Assembly (NCBI RefSeq): GCF_027409185.1
Contig: NC_084471.1
Location: forward strand, 7,656,535 to 7,720,534
DNA: 64,000 nucleotides
Direction: 5' to 3'
Origin: Cynocephalus volans
Lineage: Eukaryota > Chordata > Mammalia > Dermoptera > Cynocephalidae
Positions 50,665 through 62,904 of the stretch are shown here, piece by piece. The notes below the pieces were generated by a model that saw nothing but the letters and a program-made list of their open reading frames with translations, was not told the origin of the DNA and did not search any database. The position numbers and the translations under genes are program-made. The first letter of the stretch is position 1; the number at the start of each line of letters is the position of its first letter.

Positions 50665-52727
50665 CACAGCCATCTGCGCTGTCTGTGGATTTGCTGTCTG
50701 GGACATTTCATTTCCATGCGATCATACAGTTTTTGGCCATTGTGTCTGGCTTCTTTCTTTTTGAGCGTCATGTTTTAGAGGTTGGCCCACCTTGTGGCAC
50801 GTGGCAGTACTTCTCCCCCTGCTTCTGTGGGCAGGGGTGCTCATGTCACCCGGCCACAGCACCCAGCCAGGGCCTGGCACACTCTCTGTGCCCAGGAAAT
50901 CCCTAAACAGGACTCACCTGCTGTTCCAGCTGATGGGGCCTTATAACCCACCACCCAAGTCCCCTGTTGCACAGAACAAACCGAAGTCACAGAGGGGTGG
51001 TAGCTTTCCCAAGGCCTCAAAGATAGAGCAGGCTCTGGAACTGGGTCCCAGCCCCGAGCTCCTGCCCTTCGCGGGCCTGGCTGTGCTTATGCACCACTGG
51101 GCCAAGGGGAGCAGAGGGTCTGCCCCACCCAAGGGTCAGAAAGCAGGGAGCGCAGACGCCCCACGTCACTGGTAGGCAGGGCTATACCCACCAAGCTGAG
51201 TCACAACGGCTGGGCGGGGCTGGCTGGGGCTGGGACGGGCTGCTCTGGGATGGGGCCCCAGAGAGCATGGGAGTGCCCACAGCAGGGACAGGGCTCAGGC
51301 CCAGAAGATGAGCAAGAATCCAGACCTGGCGCAGCCTCCAATTTGCTGGGTGACCCCACAGAGCTCCTCTCTGGGCCAGGACTTCCGTGTGTCGGGTGGG
51401 TGTCACTGCCTGCCTATTTCCAGGGTCCTGGGGAGGCTCGAGGGAGGAAGGGACAGGGAAGCCACACCTCCCTGGAGCACTCCAGACACGTGAGGGGTGT
51501 GTGGTATCAGTGTTGGGGCCACTCTCCCATATCCTCCAGGGGAAGAAGCGGCCTCGAAACTGAGACCCAAGACTGAGACCACACAGTCCACATAAGCCCC
51601 TGACACTCCATAGTGACAGTGCCCCACACAGCAAGTCCCACCCTTGAGACCTGGGGCCGCTCACGGGGAGTGCCTCCAAAACAGAGGCCGAGAACGGGGC
51701 GAGGTGGCGGGTGCAGGACGCAGAGGCAGAAGGCTCGGGGCCTGGCTCCCTGTGGCCTCTGCGGGAGGAGCGGAGGCCCATCCTGACGTCCTCGTGTCAT
51801 TTACTCATTCTGAGGCCGTGGGGCAGGGACCAGCTGCTTCTGGTCCTGAGCCACACCACCCACCCGCTCAGTCTCTATGGTGGACTCATTATGAGTCCCA
51901 TGTTCCAGATGAGGAAAGTGAGGCACAGGAAACCTCAGAACTTTCTGGGTCTGTGTGATGCCAAAGCCCACTATGCCCCTCCCCCTGAGCTGGGAGTCTG
52001 CTGGCCTAGGCTCCGGGCCACATGGCCACTCACAGGCGGCTGGGTCACCTCCCCCCTCTCAGTCTTCCTCATCCTAACAGGCCGCTTGAGGCCTGCAGGG
52101 CCAAGGGCGGGATCCGGCCCACAGGCTGCTCCCACCCCGCGTCTGCCCAGTGCCAGAAGTTTCTCTCAGGGCCAACAGCATCACTCTCTCCATGCACGGT
52201 GCCCATGTCCCTGCCCTCACGGAGTGTCAGGCCCCACCTCAGTCCACAACCCTCCCCCACTGAGAGTGAGACCCAGAATTTCCAGTCCTTGTGACACTCA
52301 CTCCTGGCCAGGAGACCCCAGACCCATAGCTGCCCCTGAAGTCTCATCTCCCGGGCCTCTGCGTCCCCATCTGTGGAGTAGAGGCTCAACTGGTGGGTGT
52401 CTGGGGTATCCTCCTGTTCCCTGACCCCAGAACAACAGAGCTGAGCCCCCCTCCCACTGCGCCCAGCTCCTCCTGGGCCTTGTCTCTCCCTAGAAGCCAC
52501 AGCTGGCCCAGGACTTGTTTGAGTGCTTTTTTTTTTTTAATAACCCACGGCTAATCCTCTTCATTATCACCTTTGTGAACCTTTTTCATTATGAAATTAA
52601 TCAGTGTAACAGACAACAGTTCTGGAAGGATCCACAACCAACTGGTAAGGGGGGTCTAGGATGGTGTGGGGAGTGACAAGGGGAATTTGCCATATGGAGA
52701 ATGACTACTTTTTTATTTTTTATTTAT

Positions 52728-52900
52728 TTATTTATTTATTTTTTTTAAAGATGACTGGTAAGGGGATCTTAACCCTTGACTTGGTGTTGTGAGCACCACG
52801 CTCAGCCAGTGAGCTAACCAGCCATCCCTATATAGGATCCGAACCCGGGGCCTTGGTGTTGTCAGCACCGCACTCTCCCGAGTGAGCCACGGGCCGGCCC
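52728..52900 (-). repeat. tRNA-derived dimeric SINE, antisense
   Basis: Complement of the dimer, with a (TTTA)n-rich tail on the left, GATGACTGGTAAGGGGATCT and GAGTGAGCCACGGGCCGGCC on the right. The flanks AATGACTACTTTTTT and GATGACCACTTTTTT form a likely target duplication. Confidence 0.88.
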
Positions 52901-53639
52901 GATGACCACTTTTTTAAACAGACAGCACATTCAGGTGTTGCTTGCACAATCAAAATAACCCACAAAAGAAACACAGATCCAAAAAATAAAATAAGGAAAA
53001 AGCGCAAGTGCGTCAGGTAAAGAACAGCCTCCCTCCCTGTCGGCCCAGGCCCCTCAGCCCACCCCTTAGGGACCTGCCATCAACGGTTTCTGGCAGAGCC
53101 AGCGGGACGTGGTCCCGTCACGGCACAATGTGCACACGCCACACTCGCAGCACGCACACGCCACACCACATCGGCCGGTGGAGGAGCCGGCATGGAATCG
53201 GGACCCCACCACACTAGCTAAGTCCTTTGGTGAGCCTCAGTTTCCCCCAGTTCCAACCGGGCCAGAGGCTTGTCCCCCTCCCCACCCTTGCTTCTCGGCT
53301 CCTTTCTTGCGGGTGGAAAGCTGCCCCCTGCTGCCCTGCGGGGCCCCACTGGACTCACAGGCAGCCGTCCGCCCACGTCCTGGCACGCCTGCCGGTGGAG
53401 GGCCGCCGTGTGCCCACGCCCTGGGCGCGTTTCCTGCACACACCTCCTCCGACACCCTCTCTGGGCCCCTGACCCTTTCGAGTCACTCACTCCTCCCTAG
53501 GGTACACTCGGGTCCTGCCTCTCCTGCCATTCATCCCAGAGCACATGGCTGGTACCAGTGACACCGGGCCCTGGCAGGCCAGCCAGAGAGGCTCCCAGGC
53601 CACGCTAGGCCGGGCATCTGCGACGCAGACCTCAGCGCT

Positions 53640-54270
53640 CCGCAGCGTGTTCAGGGCCGGAAGCCCCAAGTCCCCTCCCTCCGGTCCCGGGCGTGCTCGG
53701 CTCACCTCGAGCCCCGTGCGGGCTACAGCGCCCCTGAGCGGGGACCGCGAGTGGAACTGCGCCGTGCCAAGGCCAGCGGGGCCTCTAACCGGCTTTGGGC
53801 AAAAACCTTCCCCGATCCGGGCTGCCGCCCTCCCTGTGAAATGGGGTGTCTTAAGCGGATCAGAAACTCAGGGCTCCTGGGGCCCCGCCTCGCGGCTCAT
53901 CGGGCGGGGGCTGCAGAGGGGGCGCCCGGCCCCGCCCCGGCGGCCGAGACTGCCCGCGTCCCGCTCCCGACCCCCTCTCCCGCCGGAGCCTGGCCGCGCA
54001 GGAACCGCGGACCCAGTGGCCGAGCCCCAAGTGCTGCCCCGAGGCCGCCCCTCGGGTCCCCGGCCCGCGGCTCCAGCCTCAGTTTCCCCTCCGGCCCCGC
54101 GCGGGCGCGCCCCGTCCCCACTCACCGGCGGCGAGCGCGCGCTCCGGAAAGGGCACTGCGCGGCAGGAGCTGGCGGCCGCTGTCCCCGGGACGCCCCGCC
54201 CCGGACACAAGTCCCGACTGGCCCCGCCCGCCTGGCTGCGAGCCCGCGGTGACGGCCGCCCCAGGCAGGT
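53640..54270 (-). promoter_or_regulatory. TSPO: TSPO CpG-island promoter
   Basis: CpG-dense, TATA-less. GC boxes (GGGGCGGGGC type on the minus strand) lie at about 54191-54203 and 54221-54231, just upstream of the inferred first exon. This agrees with the Sp1-driven, TATA-less promoter known for TSPO. Confidence 0.7.
54126..54200 (-). other. TSPO: TSPO non-coding first exon (inferred)
   Basis: On the minus strand CGCTCGCCGCCG is followed by a perfect donor GTGAGT at 54125-54120, inside a CpG island 7.2 kb upstream of the coding exons. The upstream limit is approximate. Human TSPO has the same layout: a distant non-coding first exon. Confidence 0.6.
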
Positions 54271-54879
54271 GGCGGCTCTTCTGGAGCCTCACTTTTCCCA
54301 TCTGCAAAATGGGGCCACGGAGACCGCTCTCAGAGAGCGGGATTACCTCGCCTGAGGGCAGAGCCCTGACCGTCCTCCGGCACCGGCCCCCATCTCCGGA
54401 GGAGCACCCCAGTTCCCTGAGCTGTGGCCCCGGGGCCCGGGCACGACATCACCAGACTGAGGAGGATGCCACGCAGGAGCGCAGGCAGCCCCCCTAGATC
54501 CTGGCCCTCAGTGAGTGGAGCCTGCCGTCATCTCAGCCTGGAGGTGGCTCCAGTGTGCCAGGGGCACCCCCACGTGGCCGTGTGTCCAGACCCAGGCCCT
54601 TGGCACCTCCACTCCCTGCCCCATCCGCACAGGTTGTCTTAATACTGCCGCCCAGAGCCTGTCCCAGCGCCCCCGCTGGCTCGCCTGACAATGCCCCTCA
54701 GCCTGCACCAGCCACCCTGGCCCAAACTGACCTTCCAGGGGCCAGCGAGAACTGCCATCACTTTTCCCCAGGCACAGTGGCCTGGAGCTTCCTTGGGAAC
54801 CAGCCAGGGCCGCACTGCGATTTTCCTAGGACCTGGCATTTTTGCCTTCGTGGGCCCCTTCCTCCATTAGAAAACAAAC

Positions 54880-54937
54880 AAACATATACGTGTGTATACA
54901 CACACACACACACACACATGTATATACATATATATTC
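54880..54937 (+). repeat. (AC)n/(AT)n microsatellite
   Basis: About ten AC units followed by ATGTATATACATATATAT, directly left of a SINE. Confidence 0.9.
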
Positions 54938-55033
54938 TTTTGGGAGGAGGCACCAGGTAGGTACAGGAATCGAACTGTGCACCTTTGTGCTATCGGCACC
55001 TCACTCTAACCAACTGAGCTAACTGGCCAGGCC
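54938..55033 (-). repeat. tRNA-derived monomeric SINE, antisense
   Basis: The plus strand has GGAATCGAACTGTGCACCTT, CTAACCAACTGAGCTAACTG and GGCCAGGCC, the complement of a tRNA-Ile-like unit. TATATTCT flanks both sides. Confidence 0.8.
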
Positions 55034-58000
55034 TATATTCTATTTTTTAACTATACTGGTATAAAGGCAAGTATAACTCAGGCTAGATTCTATTCATCTC
55101 TTTCTTCTGATTTTAAAAGAAATTAAAAAATTTTCATGTGCCCCTAGTAGTATTCTGGCCTTAAGCACTGTTCCTAGTGGAGCCTTCGGCCTGGCCACGC
55201 CTGCCATTGCACTGCCAGCCCTGCCCCCTTCCTGTAAGCTGCAGCCCTGCCTGGCAGAGCGGCCAACGTGCCTGCCCCGGAAGACCCATGGGGAGGAGGC
55301 AGTGTGGCTTCACTCCAGCCTCGCTCCTGCTGCACACAGGGCTCTAGGCCCGTGGGGGCACCCTGGGAGGCAGGGATTTCTGTCCCCAAATACCTGCTGC
55401 ATACCAGGGCCAAAGGGAGGGACTGAGAGCAATCACCCAAGGCCCCTGCCCTCATGAAGTTCACACCCATTTCACAGATGAGAACACTGCTGCCTGAGGG
55501 ATTCACCCTGCAGGTCTGAGTGCAGGTGTGGAGGCCCATCCTGCTGTGCCTGGCAGCTGCCCCTATCACTTCTGCCTCTCTCCTCTTTCCTTAGGGACCC
55601 CATCTGGGCCTGGCATAGCCTTTGCCTCTCTCCTGGGCAGCAGCCAAGCACCTAGCTGGCCCCCAGCTCCCCTCTTCTCCCCTCCAGCTGCTGCACGTAA
55701 TCTGACCATGCCCCTCCTCTGCTCAGAACCCTCCGTGGCTCTCACTGCCTTAGAATCCAGTCCAAGTCTTTAATATGGTACTTGAGGCCCAGCCAAGCTG
55801 GACTCAAGCTGACTCCCGCTCTGTGCCTTTGCACACAGTTCTGCCTGCCTACACCCTTTGCCCCACCAGGAGCATGTCCACATGTTCAAGTCTGACTTCT
55901 CCAGCGTCGCGCCAGGAAGCTCTTCCAGAACCTGACTCTGTGGCACCCCCACTCTGAGTGGACAGGGTCCTCCTCCCCTCTGAACTCCACAGCACTGAGC
56001 ATGGAGTCTCTCCTGGGCATGTGGCCTGTGCCAGCCTCTAGATACATATATATTGTGCCCCTCAGGGTGCCCAGCTCTGTGTTGAACCTAGTGCGTACAA
56101 TACAATCAAATCCAGCCCCTGGCCTCAGCCCACCAGGGGAGGAGACATGGAAAACACCCTCCCAGTTTCCAGAGGACTGTCCCTACCTCGCATGCTCAGA
56201 GAGGTGACAAGACATCCCCAAGGCCACACAGCTCATCGGCAGTGCAGTCAGGTTGCACACCCAGGCGGTCCCGTCTGCTCTAACCACTGTGTCACTCGGC
56301 TTCCCAGTTCCAAGCATGATTCAGGTACAGAATTTCCTTATGTTTTATGTATGTTTTTACTTTATTACAGGAGTAATCCATGTTTATTGTAAAGGAATGG
56401 GAAAATATAGAAAAGATAAAGGAAAAAAAATAAGTCACCCCCTCTCCCATCACCTAGAACAGGGCACAGTCGACACCTTCATGTGTCTTTCCGTGCCATT
56501 CTCTCGGCAATGCACCTGTCCCTTTACAAGAACACTCCATGCTATACACAGTTTTGTAAATTGTTTTCTTCTCCCTATAATAAACCGGAAGCCTCTTTTT
56601 GCATCAACAGATATTTGCCTACAGTTTGTTTTTATTGTGAAATGTTCCAAGCAGAAATGTATATATGTGTGTGCACTTTAAAATGATAATGAAAAGAACA
56701 TGGAGCGTGTGCATCCCCCAGGCTAATGAACAGAACATTCGTGCCCAGGAGCCCCTGGTGTCCTCCCCGATGATTGCTCCCCCCACCCCGGAGGTCACTT
56801 CTGCTTTGACTTTGGGGTTCAGCATGCCCTTGCTTTCCTTTACAGTGTCGTCGATACCACCTGGGCGTGTTTCCCAAGCACTTGGTTAGTTTGGAACAGG
56901 TGACGGCCAGCACAGACCTGGTAGGGAAGAATGGGCACAGTGGCAGACTCCTGGGAAGGTCAAATTCAGCCGAGCCTCTGGGGCACAGGCTGGCCTCAGC
57001 CACCAGGAGCACTGACAAATGCCCCCCTCGGGGCAATCAGAGGGCAAGCTCGTGGGAAAGGCTCCCTGTCGGAAGGGCTGCGGCAGGGACCTTCAGCAGG
57101 AGACAGGGACACAGGCTGTTGTGTCTTCCTGCTTCTGAGCTCCCTGCACCCCATGTTCAGATCTCAGGAGGAGGATAAAGTTGGAAGCTTCTGTCAAGTG
57201 GACCCAGTCTCCTCAGCTGATCCAGGCGACAGGACACAGAGGGGGAGAACAGGGCTTCAGCAGCCTGTGATCGAGACCAGCCAAGTGCAGACAAGAAGCT
57301 GGGCCGGGCTTGCCGGGCAGCGCAGCACAGCGGGGCTCTCAGTAGTGACAGCTCTCGGTACATCTCTGAGTCGCTGCTCCCAGGTGGACTGGCCGCACGA
57401 GCCTGGTACACGCACCACCCTGGGGGCTCACTTCACCACCTCCCTGGGGATGCCCTTGCCCCTCTCCCGGATGGATCCTCATTCCCTGGATTGCACATCT
57501 TCCTCCTCGGTTCCCCTTTGTCTGTGTCGAGCCCATCCTCCAGGAAGGAGTTGTTGAGAAAAGAGTGCGCAGAGGTAACACTCGGGAACCTGGCATTCTA
57601 ACCCACGGCTGACGGATGCTTGGCTGAGTGAGAATTCCAAGGTGGAGACCGTGGGTCTTCAGAATCATGCAGATTTGCTGTCGTCCACCTGCCACATTGC
57701 TGGGCAGCAGGCTGAAGCCGTTCTGTTTCTGCCGCCTTTGTATCTTACCTATTTTTGTTTCGCCTGGATGATGTTAAGATTTTTGAACCCAGAGTTCTGA
57801 AATTTTACACTGATATACTCTGTGGGTCTAATTTCGTCCATTGTGCCAGCACTCAATAGGCTCTTTCAATCTGGACACTCATATACTTTATTTTCCGGAA
57901 ATTGGATGATTTCTTTGATTTCCTCCTCTCCATTTTCTCACTTCTCTTTCTGGGACTCCTGTTCCTCAGAGTCCTGGATCTCTGGGGCTGGTCTTCCAGC

Positions 58001-59106
58001 TTCCCTTCGTCACCTACTTTTCATGTTTTGCTTTTTTGCTTTACCTCCTGTGAGGTTTCCTCAACTTTCTCTCCATGGCCTTCTGTTGAGTTTTTCAATT
58101 CTGTTCTATTTTTTTAATTTCCAAGGGATTATTTTTTGTTTTCTTAATTTTTTATGACATTCTGTTCCTGTTTCATGCAATATCTTCTCTTACCTCTTAA
58201 AGTTATCTAGGATAGTTTTCTTTAAACAATTACTTTCTTCTCAGATGCTTGGGAATCTCTCTCATGATTAATTTTTAAATATGAACAAAATAAGCCTGTG
58301 GTTGATATTTGCTAGTTTAGCTTCACTATAAGGTGAGCCCAGTGGGCCATTGTCCAGAAACTTCCTGGACTGTCGGTATGTTTAGGATTTTCCTTTAGGA
58401 CTGGTCAGACGCCCCAGGGTCCTCCAGGTCCGTGCCTGGAGGGTTAGGGTCTGGCTCCAGGTTTCTGGGAGCTCACTGGTGGAGAGCACTGGAGGAGTTT
58501 TCGGCCTTCAGCCTTCAGTGTCCACCTGTTTAGAAGAGCACCCACATTCACTGCGGTCCCTAGCATGCCCAGACCAGAGACCCTTTTTGACCCTTTCCAG
58601 AGTTAAACCCCAGATGTTTGCCAGGGTGGGGGAGGGGCATCACCCAGGGGCTAGGGAGAGGGAAGGGATCTAAAGATCTAACTGTTTCTCAAAGACACCT
58701 TCGAACAGCCCTCTTTGTTTTCGCCTTCTTTTCACCCTTAGATCTAGAAGCAGCTTGTGCCACCAGTTCCTAAGCTTTTGAGGATTCTGTTGTATGAATA
58801 AGTCTGCTGGGAGGGATTTAGCTGTCTGGAGTCAGCTAAGTCAGGTAATACTGACCTAACTGCTTTCCAGCTTTCACAGATTCTGTGTCTGGGGTCCCCT
58901 TTCCTGTTCTTCCTGTCTTGGTGGATTTATGTCTTTAAAAGTTCCCTTTGCTGTGGATTTATGGGCTTCCAGAGACAGTGTGTGCTCTATGCATATCTTA
59001 ACCTGAACTGTCTCCTCCATATCTGTTATGACCATAGCATTGTATAGATTTGCCATATTTCACTTAACTAATCCCCTCTGGTTGGACTTGCAGCCTCTCT
59101 CCACTT

Positions 59107-59135
59107 TGTTGTTGTTGTTGTTGTTGTTGTTGTTA
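59107..59135 (+). repeat. (TTG)n microsatellite
   Basis: Nine to ten TTG units. Confidence 0.9.
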
Positions 59136-59224
59136 AAAGTAAAGCTGCCATAGCCATCTTGAGAGTTAGGACTTTGCTCATTTGATAGTTTTTTAGGACA
59201 AACTCAGTGAAGTAGATTGTTGAT

Positions 59225-59590
59225 GTGGTTCGTTATGGCTTGAATGTTGTGTCCTCCCAAAATTCATGTTGAAGCCTAATATCCAATGAAATGGTATTTA
59301 GAGATGGAACCTTTGGGAGGAAATTAGGTCATGAAGGTGGAGCCCTCATGAATGGAATTAGTGCTCTTGTAAAAAGAGGAGGAGACAAAGGATCTCTCAT
59401 TCTCGTCTCTCCACCACGTGAGGTCACAAGAAGACAACCACTGCAAACCAGGAAGCTGGCTCTCTCCAGACACCAGATCTGCATGCACCTTGATCTTGGA
59501 CTTCCCAGCCTCCAGAACTGTCAGAAATAAATGCCTCTTGTTTAAGCCCCCCGGTCTGTGATATTCTGTTATAGCAGCCCAAATGGGCTA
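59225..59590 (+). mobile_element. ERVL-MaLR solo LTR, MST/MLT1A-like (fossil)
   Basis: Begins GTTATGGCTTGAATGTTGTG, has ATTAGGTCATGAAGGTGGAG in the middle and ends TATAGCAGCCCAAATGGGCT. These are standard MaLR LTR words. It is solo, in sense orientation, and old: most copies of this group predate the placental orders. Confidence 0.8.
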
Positions 59591-59639
59591 AGACTACCTA
59601 GGTCTTGATGGAAATAATCCAAATGAAGCAGGTTTTCCA

Positions 59640-60065
59640 AAATTCACTCCCTTGGGATGTTTCATGAACTTGATGTCGACATCTAGTTCTTAATGTAAAC
59701 AATGTATGTAGTTAGAACTGCTGATTTATTAATTAATGTACAACCTGCTGGTTCTGAATAAGCCGTTGAGATGTTGTTAAGAATAGCTGGAGCATGAAAC
59801 CTCTGCTTCAGGTTGCACGTAGACGTTTTTGGTTCCCATGTTGTAATCAGTAACTAATGACTGTGATTCTTGTGTTCCATGAAAAAAGGACAACTGTGTT
59901 GAAACTTTCCCCTTCCCTTTTGAAACCTCCTTTTGAAACTCTCTTATAAATGCCTTTGCTTGTAGTAGACTTCAGAGCACTTTCAACACTGTTGGCTTGT
60001 TTCCCGGGTCCATCAAGCTTGGCTTTCAATAAATTTTTATAAAATTATTTCTGCCTTGACAGCCT
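59640..60065 (+). mobile_element. Possible solo LTR (fossil), family not assigned
   Basis: A TATA-like CTCTTATAAATGCC at about 59939 is followed about 85 bases later by CAATAAATTTTTATAAAATT, a spacing and order typical of an LTR. The ends are not clear. Confidence 0.35.
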
Positions 60066-60091
60066 TGATTTTGGTCCAAAATTTTCTCATT

Positions 60092-60094
60092 ATG

Positions 60095-60151
<57 letters not shown>
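60092..60151 (+). repeat. (GT)n microsatellite
   Basis: About 28 GT units, nearly uninterrupted. Confidence 0.97.
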
Positions 60152-60153
<2 letters not shown>

Positions 60154-60399
60154 TGTCTGGTCCTGCTAGAAGAGGCTGGCAGGAAATAAGAGAAGAGCAG
60201 AGGGGAAGAGAGGACTTGCAATGGAGTCAGACCTTCTCTCTCTGACACAGCCTCACGCCAGCGCTCAGAAGCTGGATAACCCAATTTCCAATCCCTGTTC
60301 TGTCATTAACCACCTGCCACTCATTCTTTGAGCCTTTCTCTACTCATCTGTGAATTAAGTGTAATAGCACCTATCCATTGTTGACCAAATTTAAGGCTG

Positions 60400-61030
60400 T
60401 CTTGAGGCTGTTGAGGCAGAAATGATACTGGGAGCCAAAGGTGAGGATAGACCCGGGAAACATCCTACGTGGACCCAGAGAACTGCTCCAAAGTTTATTA
60501 CAAATAGCAAAGACTTTATAGACAGAAAAGGCTGAAGAAAGCAAAAACAAAGAACAAAAAGAAGATTGGTCATTTCAAAGTTACTTTCCTTGCAAGGTGG
60601 GGATAGGGAGTCAGAACAGTAGGAAAAAAATTGATTAGTTAACAAAAGGTTACTTAGGCTACCTCTTCTGTGTGAGGATTAAAGAGGAAACCTCATTATC
60701 ATACTTATGAAGATTTAAACTGGCTTGCTCGGGAAATTGGCTGTTACCTCTTTCTCCTGACTTCTAGTGTAATAGCTTGAACAGAAGTGACTTCATTTTG
60801 TTAAACTTCTAAATTAAATTTTTTTCTTACTCTTGTAACCGGAACCCCATAGCTTGCGGCTGGACATTAGATAACAATGATTCTACAGGACCTGGTAAAG
60901 GGGCATGAAAATCAATGTATACTGAGAAGTACAATTAAAAAAAAAAAAAGAATACAATGATTCTTGTTCATATGATTGCTAGAACATAATGACTTTTGCT
61001 CACATTACACACAGAATAATTATAGAAGAA
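60400..61030 (-). mobile_element. Probable retroviral LTR in reverse (fossil), family not assigned
   Basis: A plus-strand AGTTTATTAC near 60490 is a reverse AATAAA. Downstream are a primer-like CTTGTAACCGGAACCCC and AT-rich U3-like sequence. The boundaries are uncertain. Confidence 0.35.
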
Positions 61031-61200
61031 ATTATGAACCCAGATGGCCACTCTTTACTAGCTTACGAACTAGATTGTTTGAGGTTAACAGAAACTGAAT
61101 CCGTGACTTGACTTCTTGGAGGATGGTTGCCATGAATCGGCTCCCACCCAAGAAGTTCTTTGATGTTTATCTGCAATTTTATGATTATGTCTGCACGTCC

Positions 61201-61847
61201 TGTTATGGCCAACGTCCAACGGGTAAAAGAAATTTGCCCACGAGAACCGGGTGATACGAAAAGGAAAAGAGTTTATTTCTGGCAGCCAGGGCTCCGCAGG
61301 TCAATGCGCAGCCCCGAGTAGAAACCTCTCGCATGCACGCAGCTTTTATTTTTAGCTAGGCGGGGAATTTTTCACGCCTGACACAATCTAGCCAATGCAA
61401 GCAAGCCAGAGATGCATAAGCTAATTTTGTGGTTAGCCCTGTAGCCCTTCCCCACCCTGGATTCCCCATAGGGACTTTCCAGGCTAAAATGCAGAGCCGC
61501 CTAAAATGGCCTTGGCCATGCTACTCTGTTTATTCCCCCATTTATTTTAGCAAGCGATTTGTACAGAAGCAGAATGCACATGTTAAGGTCATTAGGGGCT
61601 GGGGCGTCCCTTAACAGTCCCTGCTTAGATCACCATGAATCAGCCCGCCCCGCCTCCCCGCCCCCCATCCCTATAAAATCCTTTGGCAAGTCTGGGAAAG
61701 TGGAGATGGTCTTTGAGACATGAGTCCACCACGTCCCCAGGCTGCCAGCTTCCTGATGAAACGCTGCCTTTCCTTACACCAACACTTGTCTCTCAATTAT
61801 TGGCTACTGAGCAGGGAGCAAACGGACCTTTTGGGGGTTCAGTAACA
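61201..61847 (-). mobile_element. Class I (ERV1-type) solo LTR (fossil)
   Basis: Read on the minus strand it starts TGTTACTGAACCCCCAAAAG and ends TTGGCCATAACA, giving the TG...CA ends of an LTR of about 647 bases. A TATA-like AAAAATAAAAGC and a downstream AATAAACTCTTTTCC lie in the order U3-R-U5. No internal genes are adjacent, so it is solo. Its ends are well kept, so it seems younger than the MaLR and MLT2 fossils here. It ends about 640 bases before the MCAT start codon. Confidence 0.7.
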
Positions 61848-62447
61848 CTGGGAAGGCCAGACCACGACCCAAGTGCCCTGGAACTTGGCAGGGGTGACTC
61901 CACTTCGATGTTTAGTCTGGTGTTTTGGAGACTAGTGCAAGAACTTAGTCTAAAACAATGGGCTCCAATCATTTTTATTGAACACCAATCATTTTTATTG
62001 AACACCCTCACAGCATTGCTGTGAGGAGTTAAATAAGCTAATGTCTTATAAACACCCAGGGCTTTATTCAATTGCACAAAAATTTATGGCATCCTTGCAA
62101 CGTGCCTGGCCCCGTGTCTGGTTTGCAGGAAACAAAAGAGAGCTGTCATCTTGCTTAGTGTTGCTGGGAGAATCTTATGCCAGGAGGAGGGTGGAGGAGC
62201 TTCAGGTACTCTCTACGTGCCAAGCAGAAAGGGTAAATGCCACACTGCGTTGCGTTTTTTATTCCACAAACGTCTGTCAAGGGCTCACTGTGGCGTCGTG
62301 CTCCGTGGGCGCCGCCGTGAAGGGTCCCAGAGCCGGGGAGGAACCCGAAACTGCGGAACCTTTCTTCCCGGCCTTGGCTGCCCCGGGCGGCCCGGCAGGA
62401 AATGCGTCAAGGACCACGCCGCGTCGCGGCGCCGCAGTCGGGCCCCG

Positions 62448-62461
62448 GTCGCCACGGTAAC
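62448..62461 (+). promoter_or_regulatory. RFX X-box-like motif
   Basis: GTCGCCACGGTAAC fits the X-box consensus GTNRCC, 0-3 spacer bases, RGYAAC exactly, with a 2-base spacer. It ends 23 bases before the MCAT ATG. Confidence 0.55.
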
Positions 62462-62484
62462 GCGCAGGCGGGAGGTGTTTCAGC

Positions 62485-62904
62485 ATGAGGGTCCGGGTTG
62501 CGCGGGCCGCGTGGGCCTGGGGCTGGGGCGCTGGTGGCCGCCGTGGCGCCTCGAGCTTCCCGGTGCCTCCGCCAGCCGCCGTGGATGTGGCGGAGCTGCT
62601 GCGAGAGGCAACGACGGCGGAGGAGGGGCCGTGGGCGGCGGCGGCGCGGCGGGTGCCCGGCCGGTACTCCGTGCTCCTCTTCCCGGGCCAAGGCAGCCAG
62701 GTGGTGGGCATGGGCCGCGGCCTTCTCGGCTACCCGCGCGTCCGCGAGCTCTACGCCGCCGCCCGCAGCGTGCTGGGCTACGACCTGCTGGAGCTGAGCC
62801 TGCACGGGCCGCAGGAGGACCTGGACCGCACTGAGCACTGCCAGCCCGCTGTCTTCGTGGCTTCGCTGGCCGCCGTAGAGAAGCTCCATCACCTGCAGCC
62901 CGCG
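62485..62904 (+). CDS. MCAT: MCAT, mitochondrial malonyl-CoA:ACP transacylase, first coding exon (partial)
   Basis: MCAT moves malonyl from CoA to the mitochondrial acyl carrier protein in type II fatty acid synthesis, which feeds lipoic acid production. The window has exon 1 only: 140 codons, donor GTGAGG at 62905. The N-terminus MRVRVARAAW...GGRRGASS is basic and Ala-rich without acidic residues, as expected for a mitochondrial presequence. The transferase domain starts near residue 62: VLLFPGQGSQVVGMG at 63-77 holds the GQGSQ oxyanion-hole motif (68-72). The catalytic serine (GFSVG in the family) is encoded by a later exon beyond the window. The start is the ATG in AGCATGAGG, a fair context, and matches the human start. 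It is near identical to human MCAT. Head-to-head with TSPO, about 8.3 kb apart. Confidence 0.95.

Larger units (their letters stand above)
46864..54119 (-). other. TSPO intron 1
   Basis: About 7.2 kb. It contains MIR traces, an antisense tRNA SINE monomer (50236-50334), a poly(C) run (50647-50664), an antisense dimer SINE (52728-52900) and otherwise single-copy DNA. Numerous open frames have no support as genes. Confidence 0.6.
54270..59220. other. Intergenic between TSPO and the LTR fossils
   Basis: No gene supported. It contains a MIR-like core near 56195-56300 (CCCCAAGGCCACACAGCTCA), an old AT-rich repeat near 56330-56690 and another near 57755-58220, neither of which I can name, and a (TTG)n run at 59107-59135. 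Confidence 0.45.

Noticed and set aside
53545-54497. Open frames of 235 and 248 codons in the TSPO CpG island
   Set aside because: Pro/Arg/Ala-rich composition from CpG content, no homology recognised and no splice support.
58000-58180. Phe/Leu-rich frame resembling a membrane protein
   Set aside because: It arises from T-rich old repeat DNA; the adjacent sequence looks like a diverged interspersed repeat.
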